DNA from: MFD02979-c5 sp963705385
GTDB lineage: Bacteria; Bacteroidota; Bacteroidia; Cytophagales; Amoebophilaceae
Length of the DNA stretch: 64,000 nt
Direction: 5' to 3'
Assembly: GCA_963705385.1 (NCBI GenBank)
Contig: OY970075.1
Location: 558,001 to 622,000, forward strand
The notes beneath the pieces are model-generated. The model did not search any database. It worked only from the letters and a program-made list of their open reading frames with translations, and was not told the origin of the DNA. The first letter of the stretch is position 1. Every line of letters starts with the position of its first letter. Below are positions 1 to 8,070 of this stretch, one piece after another. A program made the position numbers and the translations under genes.

Positions 1-802
1 GTGTACCCTGGTAAACACTTTTGGTTTTCATACTCAATGAACCTAGTGCAACAGCACCCATCACTGTTACCATGGTTTCCAAGTAAGGTTTACCAAAGTG
101 AATCATACAGTAAGGGACGGTCATGCTAAAGATAGCAGCAGCGCCCAGGCTTTTGCGCAAGGCTACCAACCACCAACCTCTAAAAAATATTTCAAGAAAA
201 AAAAACCCAGGTAGGTAAATAGCTTCCCAGAGTAAGAGGTCGAACCAACTGCGCGAGGCAAGCTTGTAATAAGGATAATAATGGACAAAGTCTGACTGAA
301 AGCTAGCAAATACGACGCCAATGATGATAAGCACGAGAAATAGACCATAAGTACGTATGTGCTGGAAAAAATTGCGTGTGCGCAGTCCAAAATCAAGCAG
401 GGAATCTTGGGGGAAAAGTATTTTCCAAAGTGTAAATGGAAAGACGACGTATCCGAATGCCATGGATAGCTCCCACCACAAATAATTGTAGAAAAACTTG
501 TATTGAGAGAGCTGTATCCACCCAGGAAATTTTTGGTCTAGTGCAACGATGAGGGGATATATATTTTTCTGGTAGAAACCGCCACTGCTATAATATTCCT
601 GCCAAGCAAGCACAACTGCGGCAATAGCAAAGACTGCAAAGGGCCGAAAATTGGTTGTTCCTTTTTTTAGATGCTCTGTATTCCATGCATGGGCCTCCTC
701 ATCTAGTTGGCGCCAGGTGCCACGGAAGAGCCTCCATAGTAGATAGTACGCTACAGGGGCGACTAAAATAAAGATTAGATTCTCAAATAAAAACTCCTTC
801 AT
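1..802 (-). CDS. CPBP-family intramembrane protease, partial
   Basis: A reading frame opens at an ATG at 802-800 and stays open to the window edge, so the C-terminus is missing (about 267 residues visible). The translation is strongly hydrophobic with several predicted membrane spans. Near residue 195 it contains LEIFFRGWW, followed about 35 residues later by IHFGKPYLE. These match the EExxxR and H-containing motifs of CPBP (CAAX protease and bacteriocin-processing, ABI) membrane metalloproteases, except that the first Glu of the EExxxR pair is Leu. Members of the family are glutamic-type membrane proteases with varied roles; the substrate here is unknown. It is transcribed away from the DUF2461 gene on the same strand, about 100 bases downstream of it. 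The family call is fairly good, but activity is uncertain because of the changed motif. Confidence 0.72.
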   Translation of the reverse strand, partial: MKEFLFENLIFILVAPVAYYLLWRLFRGTWRQLDEEAHAWNTEHLKKGTTNFRPFAVFAIAAVVLAWQEYYSSGGFYQKNIYPLIVALDQKFPGWIQLSQYKFFYNYLWWELSMAFGYVVFPFTLWKILFPQDSLLDFGLRTRNFFQHIRTYGLFLVLIIIGVVFASFQSDFVHYYPYYKLASRSWFDLLLWEAIYLPGFFFLEIFFRGWWLVALRKSLGAAAIFSMTVPYCMIHFGKPYLETMVTVMGAVALGSLSMKTKSVYQGT

Positions 803-901
803 AAGTACATTAAAATTTATGGGTCAACCTAATGCATTGGATGATAAGCAGTTAGCAAAGTTGTACCACCAACCATGAGGCTGCTACAGCTAACCCTACC
901 C

Positions 902-1564
902 TTAAGCGTCAATGGCAGTGTTCAAAAATTGAACCAGAGGGACCATAGCCTGAAATACTTCGAGCACACAAGGAAAAAAATCTGGTTGTGCCACAGTCTT
1001 GTCTTTAACAGAACGCATGGCCAAGAAAGACTTCATTTTTAACAACTCCACTTGTGGATGATCAGCTTGATAGCCTTGAGGAGGCCGCTTTAATTTTTCT
1101 CCCTGCAGTGTTCCAAACAATTTTTTGAACTCTGGGGCATCAATAATTTGAACCAACTCCGCTGCATTGTAGTCGATCTCTTGCCGAATCCTCTGTAGCA
1201 TCGCTGTAGTGGGCTGGTAAAGGCCGCCAGCAATAAAAGATTGATCATGGGGTTCTATGTGCAGGTAGTAGCCTGCATAACCGCTATTACGCCCTTTGGG
1301 AGCGAAGTAAGCACCCATGTTGGTTTTGTAAGACGACTTGTCTTTGCTAAACCGGATGTCACGGTTAATTCTAAAAATGCAGCTTTGGGGAATTAAGGCT
1401 GCTACTGATTTGTCGTATGGTGTTAGGTGGCTGATAAGCCAGCCAGCCATTTCTATACAAGTGTTGCGGGCTTGTTGGTAAGTAGATCTGTGAGTTTTCA
1501 TCCAGGCCTTGTCATTGTTTTTTTGCAATGCAGCCAGGAAATCAAGGGATTGTTGCATGTCCAT
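902..1564 (-). CDS. DUF2461 family protein
   Basis: This 220-residue protein matches the DUF2461 (TIGR02453) family, which is common in Bacteroidota and has no established function. The family pattern is visible as an N-terminal FLAALQKNNDKAWMKTHR segment, a central FRINRDIRFSKDKSSYKTN block and a GYYLHIEP strand followed by GGLYQP. The length is normal for the family and there is no signal peptide or membrane span, so it is probably cytoplasmic. Translation may start at the first Met or two codons later; no clear ribosome binding site decides. It is monocistronic as far as can be seen, with tRNA-Ala upstream and the CPBP protease downstream. Confidence 0.8.
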   Translation of the reverse strand: MDMQQSLDFLAALQKNNDKAWMKTHRSTYQQARNTCIEMAGWLISHLTPYDKSVAALIPQSCIFRINRDIRFSKDKSSYKTNMGAYFAPKGRNSGYAGYYLHIEPHDQSFIAGGLYQPTTAMLQRIRQEIDYNAAELVQIIDAPEFKKLFGTLQGEKLKRPPQGYQADHPQVELLKMKSFLAMRSVKDKTVAQPDFFPCVLEVFQAMVPLVQFLNTAIDA

Positions 1565-1676
1565 AGGTAGAGGCTTTGGCAGCGTTGTAGTGTTTTAACT
1601 ACTGCCTACAATTATGACACTAGTGGAGACAATGTGCAAACATTTTTTAAAAGCAGGTAAGCTTAGCCTAAAGAAG

Positions 1677-1749
1677 TGGAGAATGGGGGATTCGAACCCC
1701 CGACCTTCTCAATGCCATCGAGACGCTCTACCAACTGAGCTAATTCCCC
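1677..1749 (-). tRNA. tRNA-Ala (anticodon GGC)
   Basis: Read on the minus strand, the 73-nt gene folds into a full cloverleaf. The acceptor arm GGGGAAT pairs with ATTCTCC. The D-arm is AGCTCAGTTGGTAGAGC, the anticodon loop ATGGCAT lies in a 5-bp stem, and the T-arm carries GGTTCGAATCC. The anticodon GGC reads alanine codons. The G3-U70 wobble pair that identifies tRNA-Ala to its synthetase is present in the acceptor stem, which supports the call independently. The discriminator is A and the CCA end is not encoded. It lies about 60 nt downstream of glyS on the same strand. Confidence 0.96.
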
Positions 1750-1806
1750 AGGTTTATATTTTTGTTTGTCTATTATAATTGACCACAGAAGTTATTCAAC
1801 CAATGA

Positions 1807-3300
1807 TCACGTGCTTGACAATTGCCGCAATACCGTCTGCAAAGCTACTTTTTCGTAAAGATAATTCCTAAGCGTACTAGTTGGTACGCGCTGCTGCTGC
1901 ATGCTATCGCGCTCTCGCAAGGTCACTGTCTCATCTTCTAGCGTCTGGTGGTCTATGGTAATGCAATAAGGCGTACCTATGAGATCTTGCCGTGCATAGC
2001 GTTTCCCAATAGACTGGCTTTCTTCATAAACTAGAGGAAAATCAAGTTGCAGCTCCTTAAAAATCTTTTGAGCCCTTTCAGGTAATCCGTCTTTTTTCAG
2101 CAGAGGAAAGATGGCTGCTTTGATAGGGGCCAGTGCTGGTAGCAGCTTCAGGTAAGTCCTAGTTTTTTGCTGCTCTTCTTCTATAACCGTTTCTTTGGTT
2201 AGTCCTTGGCATAACAGCGCCAAGACAAGCCGGTCGCAGCCCAATGAGGTTTCAATGACATAAGGAGTATAGGTCTGGTTGATCTCTGGGTCAAAATATT
2301 GAAGCTTTTTTTTGGAGTGTTCTTGGTGGTTTTTAAGGTCAAAGTCAGTCCTAGAGTGGATCCCTTCCAATTCTTTGAAACCAAAAGGAAAAGCATATTC
2401 AATATCTACAGCTGCCTGGGCATAGTGTGCCAGTTGTTCATGTTCATGTATGCGGAGCTGCGATTTAGGTATACCTAATAGCCAATGCCATTGCAAGCGC
2501 AGTGTTTTCCAATAATCAAACCAATAGGCCTCTGTGCCAGGCCGCACAAAAAATTGCATTTCCATCTGCTCAAACTCGCGCATACGAAAGATAAACTGCC
2601 TCGCTACAATCTCATTGCGAAAGGCTTTTCCGATTTGCGCAACGCCAAAGGGCACCTTCATGCGGGCCGTTTTTTGTACGTTCAAGAAGTTGACAAAGAT
2701 ACCTTGTGCTGTTTCTGGCCTTAGATAAGTGGTGCTAGCCCCTTCTTCCAGGGATCCTAGTTGGGTAGCAAACATGAGGTTAAACCGCCTTACTTCGGTC
2801 CAATGGGCAGTATTAGAGACTGGACATGGGATATTTTCTGATACGATGAGGTTGTATAATTCTCCCAGATCTTGCTCCTTAAGAAGGTGGTGCATTGTCT
2901 GAAGCAGCTTTTTTGCTTTTTGTGGAGCGTCATGACCCTTCAGCCCCTCTGCATAGGCTTCTATGAGTGCATCTACCCGGTACCTTTTTTTTGAGTCCTT
3001 ATTGTCGATCATCAGATCGCTGAAATTCTTTACATGACCAGAGGCCTGCCATGTATGGGGATGCATAAAGATTGCTGTATCAATGCCTACAACGTTTTGA
3101 TGAAGTTGCGTCATGCTCTGCCACCATAAGTTTTGTAGGTTGCGTTTCAAGTTTGCCCCATAAGGACCATAATCATACACTGCTTGCAGGCCCTCATAAA
3201 TTTCACTAGAAGGGTACAGAAATCCATATTCTTTGGCATGGGCAATAATGTCTGGGAGCGTATGGGTAGTGTAGGTGGAAGGAGGGGTTGCTTTCATCAT
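1807..3300 (-). CDS. glyS: Glycyl-tRNA synthetase (single-chain, class II)
   Basis: This enzyme charges tRNA-Gly with glycine using ATP. The sequence is the single-chain homodimeric type found in Bacteroidota, not the alpha2-beta2 type. Visible hallmarks are the N-terminal IIAHAKEYGFLYPSSEIYEGL segment, the class II motif 2 region FRNEIVARQFIFRMREFEQMEMQFF, and motif 3 near SLGCDRLVLALL, followed by the C-terminal anticodon-binding domain. The frame extends upstream to 3384, but the extra 28 residues look unlike the family. Translation therefore most likely starts at one of two adjacent ATG codons at 3300 or 3297, giving about 497 residues. It lies about 97 nt downstream of ruvB on the same strand and could be co-transcribed with it and with tRNA-Ala. 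Confidence 0.95.
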   Translation of the reverse strand: MMKATPPSTYTTHTLPDIIAHAKEYGFLYPSSEIYEGLQAVYDYGPYGANLKRNLQNLWWQSMTQLHQNVVGIDTAIFMHPHTWQASGHVKNFSDLMIDNKDSKKRYRVDALIEAYAEGLKGHDAPQKAKKLLQTMHHLLKEQDLGELYNLIVSENIPCPVSNTAHWTEVRRFNLMFATQLGSLEEGASTTYLRPETAQGIFVNFLNVQKTARMKVPFGVAQIGKAFRNEIVARQFIFRMREFEQMEMQFFVRPGTEAYWFDYWKTLRLQWHWLLGIPKSQLRIHEHEQLAHYAQAAVDIEYAFPFGFKELEGIHSRTDFDLKNHQEHSKKKLQYFDPEINQTYTPYVIETSLGCDRLVLALLCQGLTKETVIEEEQQKTRTYLKLLPALAPIKAAIFPLLKKDGLPERAQKIFKELQLDFPLVYEESQSIGKRYARQDLIGTPYCITIDHQTLEDETVTLRERDSMQQQRVPTSTLRNYLYEKVALQTVLRQLSST

Positions 3301-3396
3301 GGTACAAAAGTATAGAAAACCTGATAGGAAGCAGAAAGGCTTGAGTTTCTTTGCATGCAACCCATAATTTGAGCGATTCCTCAAGTACTGCCTATC

Positions 3397-4425
3397 TTAG
3401 TCAAATAGTGTTGCTGACTGTGGAGGTGGAGCCAGCTTTAAATGGCCGTAGGCTTTTTTTGTTGCTTCTCGACCACGCAGTGTCCTTTTAATGTAACCCT
3501 CTTGGATAAGAAATGGTTCATACACTTCTTCAATGGTCTCTGCTTCTTCACTACAGGCTGTAGCAATAGTGCTGATACCTACAGGGCCACCATTAAATTT
3601 CTTGATGATGGTGGTTAAGATGCGGTTATCCATTTCGTCTAGGCCGTGCTCATCTACATCTAGCGCTTTAAGTGCCACCTGGGCAATGGCTTTGGTAATG
3701 GTACCATCTCCTTGGATCTGTGCAAAATCACGTGTCCTCCTTAAGAGATTGTTGGCTATGCGGGGTGTTCCTCGGCTCCTACGAGCAAGCTCTTCTGCTG
3801 CCTTTTCCTCAATAGCAGTAGACAATATCTGGCCTGACCTTCGCACAATTTGGGTGAGGAGTTCAGCATTATAATATTCTAAGCGCGTGTTAATTCCAAA
3901 ACGCGCTCGCAGTGGCGAAGTGAGCAGGCCTGAGCGGGTGGTAGCACCTACGAGTGTAAAGGGATTCAAGGTAAGCTGCACACTGCGTGCATTAGGCCCT
4001 GAATCTAGCATGATGTCGATCTTAAAGTCTTCCATGGCTGTATATAGGTATTCTTCTACTACAGGATTAAGGCGATGGATTTCATCAATGAATAGCACGT
4101 CGTTGGGCTCTAAGTTAGTGAGTAAGCCCGCTAGGTCACCAGGCTTATCCAATACTGGACCAGAGGTTGGCTTGAGGTGGGCATGGAGCTCATTGGCAAT
4201 GATATGAGCCAAAGTAGTTTTGCCTAGTCCTGGAGGTCCGTGTAGGAGCACGTGGTCTAGGGATTCGTTGCGCTGCCGGGCAGCTTGAACAAAGACCTTG
4301 AGATTCGCTACAATTTTTTCCTGGCCTCTGAAATCTGCAAAGTTCAGCGGTCGTAGCGTATGCTCCAGTGCTTTGTCTGTGTTGTTGAAGTGACCTTTGG
4401 TAGGCTTCAAGTATTCCTCCCGCAT
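3397..4425 (-). CDS. ruvB: Holliday junction branch migration helicase RuvB
   Basis: RuvB is the hexameric AAA+ motor that, with RuvA, drives branch migration of Holliday junctions. The 342-residue length is typical. Visible elements are the N-terminal LRPLNFADFRGQEK box, the Walker A motif GPPGLGKTT at residues 63-71, Walker B with the DEIHR signature, the sensor region VGATTRSGLLTSPLRARFG, and the C-terminal winged-helix domain ending in a RGREATKKAYGHL segment. Nothing is missing. The start ATG precedes REEYLKP and gives the normal N-terminus. glyS follows on the same strand. Confidence 0.97.
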   Translation of the reverse strand: MREEYLKPTKGHFNNTDKALEHTLRPLNFADFRGQEKIVANLKVFVQAARQRNESLDHVLLHGPPGLGKTTLAHIIANELHAHLKPTSGPVLDKPGDLAGLLTNLEPNDVLFIDEIHRLNPVVEEYLYTAMEDFKIDIMLDSGPNARSVQLTLNPFTLVGATTRSGLLTSPLRARFGINTRLEYYNAELLTQIVRRSGQILSTAIEEKAAEELARRSRGTPRIANNLLRRTRDFAQIQGDGTITKAIAQVALKALDVDEHGLDEMDNRILTTIIKKFNGGPVGISTIATACSEEAETIEEVYEPFLIQEGYIKRTLRGREATKKAYGHLKLAPPPQSATLFD

Positions 4426-4515
4426 GGCTGGCTATGTATTTTGCTAGCAAGGTAATCAATAAACAAGCAGCAACCCCAGAGATCCTGCTAGCAAATAATC
4501 AACATCAAAGCACTA

Positions 4516-4734
4516 CTACGCCGCAGAGGGGCGCCGGGCTACTTTCTTTTGAAGCATTTCAATAATCTCCTTCTATGCTTGCTTTTTTGCATTGTTCGTT
4601 GTTATCCCGAATATCTCTTGAGCCGTTGTAAGAGGCGTAGTGTTCCCATCACCCTGCAGGCCAGGCTCCGCTTTTTCATAAAGCTTCTTGATAATTCTCA
4701 AAGCCTTACAAGTAGAGGCTGGGTCCATAAGCAT
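4516..4734 (-). pseudogene. Short ORF with an in-frame amber codon, function unknown
   Basis: An ATG at 4734-4732 preceded eight bases upstream by AGGAG opens a 53-codon frame (begins MLMDPASTCKALRIIKKLYE) that ends at a TAG at 4575-4573. The same frame continues for 18 more codons (KEIIEMLQKKVARR...) to another TAG at 4518-4516. The good ribosome binding site and the coding-like composition on both sides of the first TAG suggest a small gene whose Gln or similar codon became amber. The middle segment TTPLTTAQEIFGITTNNAKK could be a helix-turn-helix, but that is speculative. I do not recognise the family. It lies upstream of ruvB on the same strand. Confidence 0.35.
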
Positions 4735-4803
4735 AAGGAATTCTCCTGAATGCTCATCAAGCTTAGCCCCTTATCTAAATAACATCTCCTCTAGGGGGGG
4801 TAA

Positions 4804-5091
4804 TTAGGAAATGGTATTCATCATTCTCAACCTTAAAAAAATGATATAATGATATAAGGTTGCCTTACTTTCCTTGATTGCTTGAAGGGCTTCCTTTAAA
4901 TCTTTGTTACTTACTTTTTCAATTAGCTCATCTGTCAGCGCTATCTTTTCGCCGGGGACCTGCTCTTGATCAGGCTTAGTTGGCCGTTTTTGGGTTAATT
5001 CTCGACTAACCGCGCATCCAGCACATAGCAGTAGGCCTATCAAAAGCAGTATACGAAAGGTGTGGTCTGTACTTGTGCTATGTGTCTTCAT
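4804..5091 (-). CDS. Small putative lipoprotein
   Basis: This is a 95-residue ORF with an N-terminal hydrophobic stretch ending in a lipobox-like LLCAGC, so it would be a membrane-anchored lipoprotein with a short polar domain (rich in Lys, Glu and Asp) after the Cys. An alternative ATG lies five codons upstream at 5106. The C-terminal end (YHYIIFLRLRMMNTIS) looks atypical and may mean that the gene is truncated or frameshifted. I do not recognise a family. It stands alone: the region upstream is a 400-bp gap and the next gene downstream is the broken short ORF before ruvB. Confidence 0.5.
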   Translation of the reverse strand: MKTHSTSTDHTFRILLLIGLLLCAGCAVSRELTQKRPTKPDQEQVPGEKIALTDELIEKVSNKDLKEALQAIKESKATLYHYIIFLRLRMMNTIS

Positions 5092-5106
5092 GGTACATGA
5101 TGTCAT

Positions 5107-5505
5107 GCATGCCTTCTTGAGGCCAGACGTTAATAAGGCTGCGAACTAATAAAAGCTGCCTACCTTTGCAGCGTACCTTGCTTAAAATTACTTACGAGCT
5201 TTATACCCATTTTTGTATGTATGCTATTTTTTAGCCGAAGTCCAGGACACTCTCCTACAACCTTACTGTCCGGCAGCGCATGGGAGAAGTACTGAATGAA
5301 CTTCTCGAACTTTTCCTTGCAACATGGGGGTTCATGATCTCAGTAATCCTTCATTGCCCAACAATACGTTTCGCCTAAATTTCTGGTCTAAAGTTATCTA
5401 GAGCCATAGCCAATTATTCATGACGTACAATACACCTTATAGAGCTTTTACACAGGTCAAAAATTTGTAAAAAGACATCCAGGTAAATAAAACTTTTGAA
5501 TTACC
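5107..5505. other. Intergenic gap upstream of holA
   Basis: No coding frame of convincing length was found. A perfect Bacteroidota-type -7 match (TACCTTTG) occurs at 5161-5168 on the plus strand, but no TTTG or TTG lies at the usual distance upstream, so a promoter is only a possibility. A short inverted repeat (GAAGT...ACTTC) lies near 5290-5310. No tRNA, tmRNA, RNase P or SRP RNA signature was seen. Confidence 0.4.
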
Positions 5506-6528
5506 ATGCTCCTTGCTCCCCAACAAGTCTTAGTACAGCTCAAACAAAAACAGTATGCCCCGGTGTACTTTCTTCAAGGAGAGGAGCCCTACTACATTGA
5601 TTCGATTGCTGATTACATCGAAGAAAATGTACTTAGCACTGCTGAGAAAAGCTTTAACTTGACCGTTGTGTATGGTAGGGACCAGACTATGAGCCAAATT
5701 CTAGCCCAAGCCCGGCGTTTTCCTATGGGAAGCACATACCAAGCGGTTATTGTTAAGGAGGCGCAGGAGCTACAAGACCTAAAACGAGAAGAGGGTTATA
5801 GACTGCTACAAGCTTACATTCAATCTCCCCAGCCTGCTACTTTACTCGTTTTTGCTCACAAATATAAAGTTGTAGACTTAAAGAGACCATTAGGCAAGCT
5901 ACTGGAACAAAAAGCTGTTTTGGTGAATAGCAAAAAGTTGTATGACAATCAAATTCCTGTTTGGATTAAGGCTCATATACAGGAAAAAGGGCTTAGCATC
6001 ACAGAAAAAGCGACTTTGATGCTGCAAGAATTTGTAGGCAATGACTTGAGCAGGTTGGCTAATGAGTTGGATAAAATACGCCTCAACCTTGCACAAAGCA
6101 CTGAAATTGATAGCAACACTGTGCAAACTTATGTTGGAATTAGCAAAAAATTTAATGCTTTTGAGCTCCAGCAGGCCTTGGCCCGGAAAGATGCTTGCAA
6201 GGCCCAGCAGTTTGTGCTTTATTTTGAAGCTAACTCTAAAGACAATCCGGCCATTCCACTGGTAGCCTCGCTCTTTGCCTTTTTCAGCAAACTACTCCTT
6301 GTCCATCAGAGCGGACAAAGGTTAGCATCATCCCTGGCCCAGGTATTACAAGTGAATCCCTATTTTGTCCAAGAATATTTGCTGGCCGCACAAAACTATC
6401 CTTTGCCTAAAGTGATCGAAAATATCCATTATCTTCACCAGGCAGATCTACAACTCAAAGGGATAGACTATCCATCCATTGCAGAAGGGCAAATATTAAA
6501 AGAACTTGTTTTTAAGTTGATGCTCTAA
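5506..6528 (+). CDS. holA: DNA polymerase III delta subunit
   Basis: The delta subunit is the clamp-loader arm that opens the DnaN ring. The 340-residue protein begins with the family pattern (YAPVYFLQGEEPYYIDSIAD), continues through an AAA+-like fold with the RRFPMGS segment, and ends in the helical collar domain. A canonical P-loop is absent, as expected for delta. Other parts of the same machine are in this window: delta prime (holB) at 20.6 kb and the clamp (dnaN) at 56.6 kb. It is followed by der after 206 bp. No strong ribosome binding site precedes the ATG. Confidence 0.93.
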   Translation: MLLAPQQVLVQLKQKQYAPVYFLQGEEPYYIDSIADYIEENVLSTAEKSFNLTVVYGRDQTMSQILAQARRFPMGSTYQAVIVKEAQELQDLKREEGYRLLQAYIQSPQPATLLVFAHKYKVVDLKRPLGKLLEQKAVLVNSKKLYDNQIPVWIKAHIQEKGLSITEKATLMLQEFVGNDLSRLANELDKIRLNLAQSTEIDSNTVQTYVGISKKFNAFELQQALARKDACKAQQFVLYFEANSKDNPAIPLVASLFAFFSKLLLVHQSGQRLASSLAQVLQVNPYFVQEYLLAAQNYPLPKVIENIHYLHQADLQLKGIDYPSIAEGQILKELVFKLML

Positions 6529-6734
6529 AGGGGCAGGCCTATATTCACTCCTGCGGGCATAGAACCCTTAAATCAATAAGTCAAAACAATAGAAGACCTT
6601 ATAGCATACCTTCCATGAAGAGTGCCTTGCAAAGCCTGTTGGTGCAAAGTTTGATCCTAACCAGGAATAGCTAACTACTTTGCAAGATACTAAGCATTAA
6701 CAATCTCAATGCTCCTCATTAACTTAGTACCCTT

Positions 6735-8039
6735 ATGACAAATATCGTAGCAATCGTAGGCAGGCCGAATGTAGGCAAGTCAACCCTTTTCAACAGACTG
6801 GTAGAGCAACGCAAAGCCATTATAGACAATGAAAGCGGAATTACGCGCGACCGGCACTATGGCTATGCAGAGTGGACAGACAAGCATTTTACGGTCATAG
6901 ATACAGGAGGTTATGTTCAGGGTAGTGATGATATTTTTGAAAGCGCCATCCGTGAGCAAGTCAAGGTCGCTATTGAAGAAGCCAGTGTTATCTTGTTTGT
7001 AGTAGACTGTAGGGATGGGCTTACAGGACTAGACAAAGATTTTGCAGCTGTGTTGCGGACTGCTCATAAGCCTGTTGTGTTAGTAGCCAACAAAGCTGAC
7101 AGTGTGTCTACCACCCTGATGATGCATGACTTTTATCCGTTAGGTATGGGTACGCCTTACCCTATTTCAGCAGTTAGCGGCACCGGCACCGGCGAGTTGC
7201 TCGACGAGGTAATCAAGCACCTTCAGGCTGATGTTGCCTCTCAGGAAGTGTCTATTCCTAAAGTAGCCATTCTAGGCAGGCCAAATGTAGGCAAATCTTC
7301 TTTTTTAAATGTATTGCTAGGCGAAGCACGAAGCATTGTCACGCCTTTGGCAGGTACCACCCGAGATGCTATTGATACGCACTACAGGTTGTATGGCAAG
7401 CACGTCATCCTGACTGACACTGCTGGCATTCGGAGAAAGTCCAAAGTTACAAACAACATCGAATTTTATTCGGTGATACGGGCTATCAGGGCCTTAGAAG
7501 AAGCAGATGTGTGTATTATCATGCTAGATGCAACGCTGGGACTAGAAGCTCAAGATGTTAATTTGATTGCTTTGGCGCACCGCTACAAGAAGGGACTGGT
7601 CATACTAATTAATAAGTGGGATTTGATTGAAAAAGCCAACGACACGGTAGAGATGTATAAAAAGCAGCTCCTTAAAAAGTTAGCTCCACTAGATTATATT
7701 CCCATTTTATTTGTTTCAGCAGTTAAAAAGCAGCGCATCTACCAAGCTCTAGAAAAAGCACTGGAGGTCTATGAAAACAGAAAACAGAAGATTGCTACTT
7801 CAGCGCTGAACAAAGCCATGCTAGCGGCTATTGAACGGTATGGCCCACCTGCTGTTAAAGGTAAGCACGTTAAAATCAAGTACATTACGCAGCTGCCTAC
7901 ACATACGCCTGTTTTTGCCTTTTTCTGTAATCTGCCGCAGTACATTAAGCCACCTTACAAGAGTTATTTAGAAAATCAGCTGCGTAGCCATTTTGACCTA
8001 GAGGGAGTGCCGGCCAAGCTGGTCTTTAGAGAAAAGTGA
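6735..8039 (+). CDS. der: Ribosome assembly GTPase Der (EngA)
   Basis: Der is an essential double GTPase that acts in maturation of the 50S subunit. The 434 residues show two complete G domains in tandem. The first P-loop GRPNVGKS is at residues 8-15, with DTGG and NKAD later. The second P-loop GRPNVGKS is at residues 181-188, with DTAG and NKWD later. The C-terminal KH-like domain ends in the typical GVPAKLVFREK. Length and architecture are normal. A second ribosome assembly GTPase, era, is encoded at 12.9-13.8 kb. Confidence 0.97.
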   Translation: MTNIVAIVGRPNVGKSTLFNRLVEQRKAIIDNESGITRDRHYGYAEWTDKHFTVIDTGGYVQGSDDIFESAIREQVKVAIEEASVILFVVDCRDGLTGLDKDFAAVLRTAHKPVVLVANKADSVSTTLMMHDFYPLGMGTPYPISAVSGTGTGELLDEVIKHLQADVASQEVSIPKVAILGRPNVGKSSFLNVLLGEARSIVTPLAGTTRDAIDTHYRLYGKHVILTDTAGIRRKSKVTNNIEFYSVIRAIRALEEADVCIIMLDATLGLEAQDVNLIALAHRYKKGLVILINKWDLIEKANDTVEMYKKQLLKKLAPLDYIPILFVSAVKKQRIYQALEKALEVYENRKQKIATSALNKAMLAAIERYGPPAVKGKHVKIKYITQLPTHTPVFAFFCNLPQYIKPPYKSYLENQLRSHFDLEGVPAKLVFREK

Positions 8040-8070
8040 GTAGTTGGCTAAACACCTAGGAATAACATAA

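Noticed and set aside
1772..1799. TTGAAT and TATAAT 16 bases apart before tRNA-Ala on the minus strand
   Set aside because: It looks like an E. coli-type promoter, but Bacteroidota use another consensus and the tRNA may be read from glyS.
5161..5168. TACCTTTG, a perfect -7 match upstream of holA
   Set aside because: No upstream TTTG or TTG at the usual spacing and the leader would be over 330 bases.
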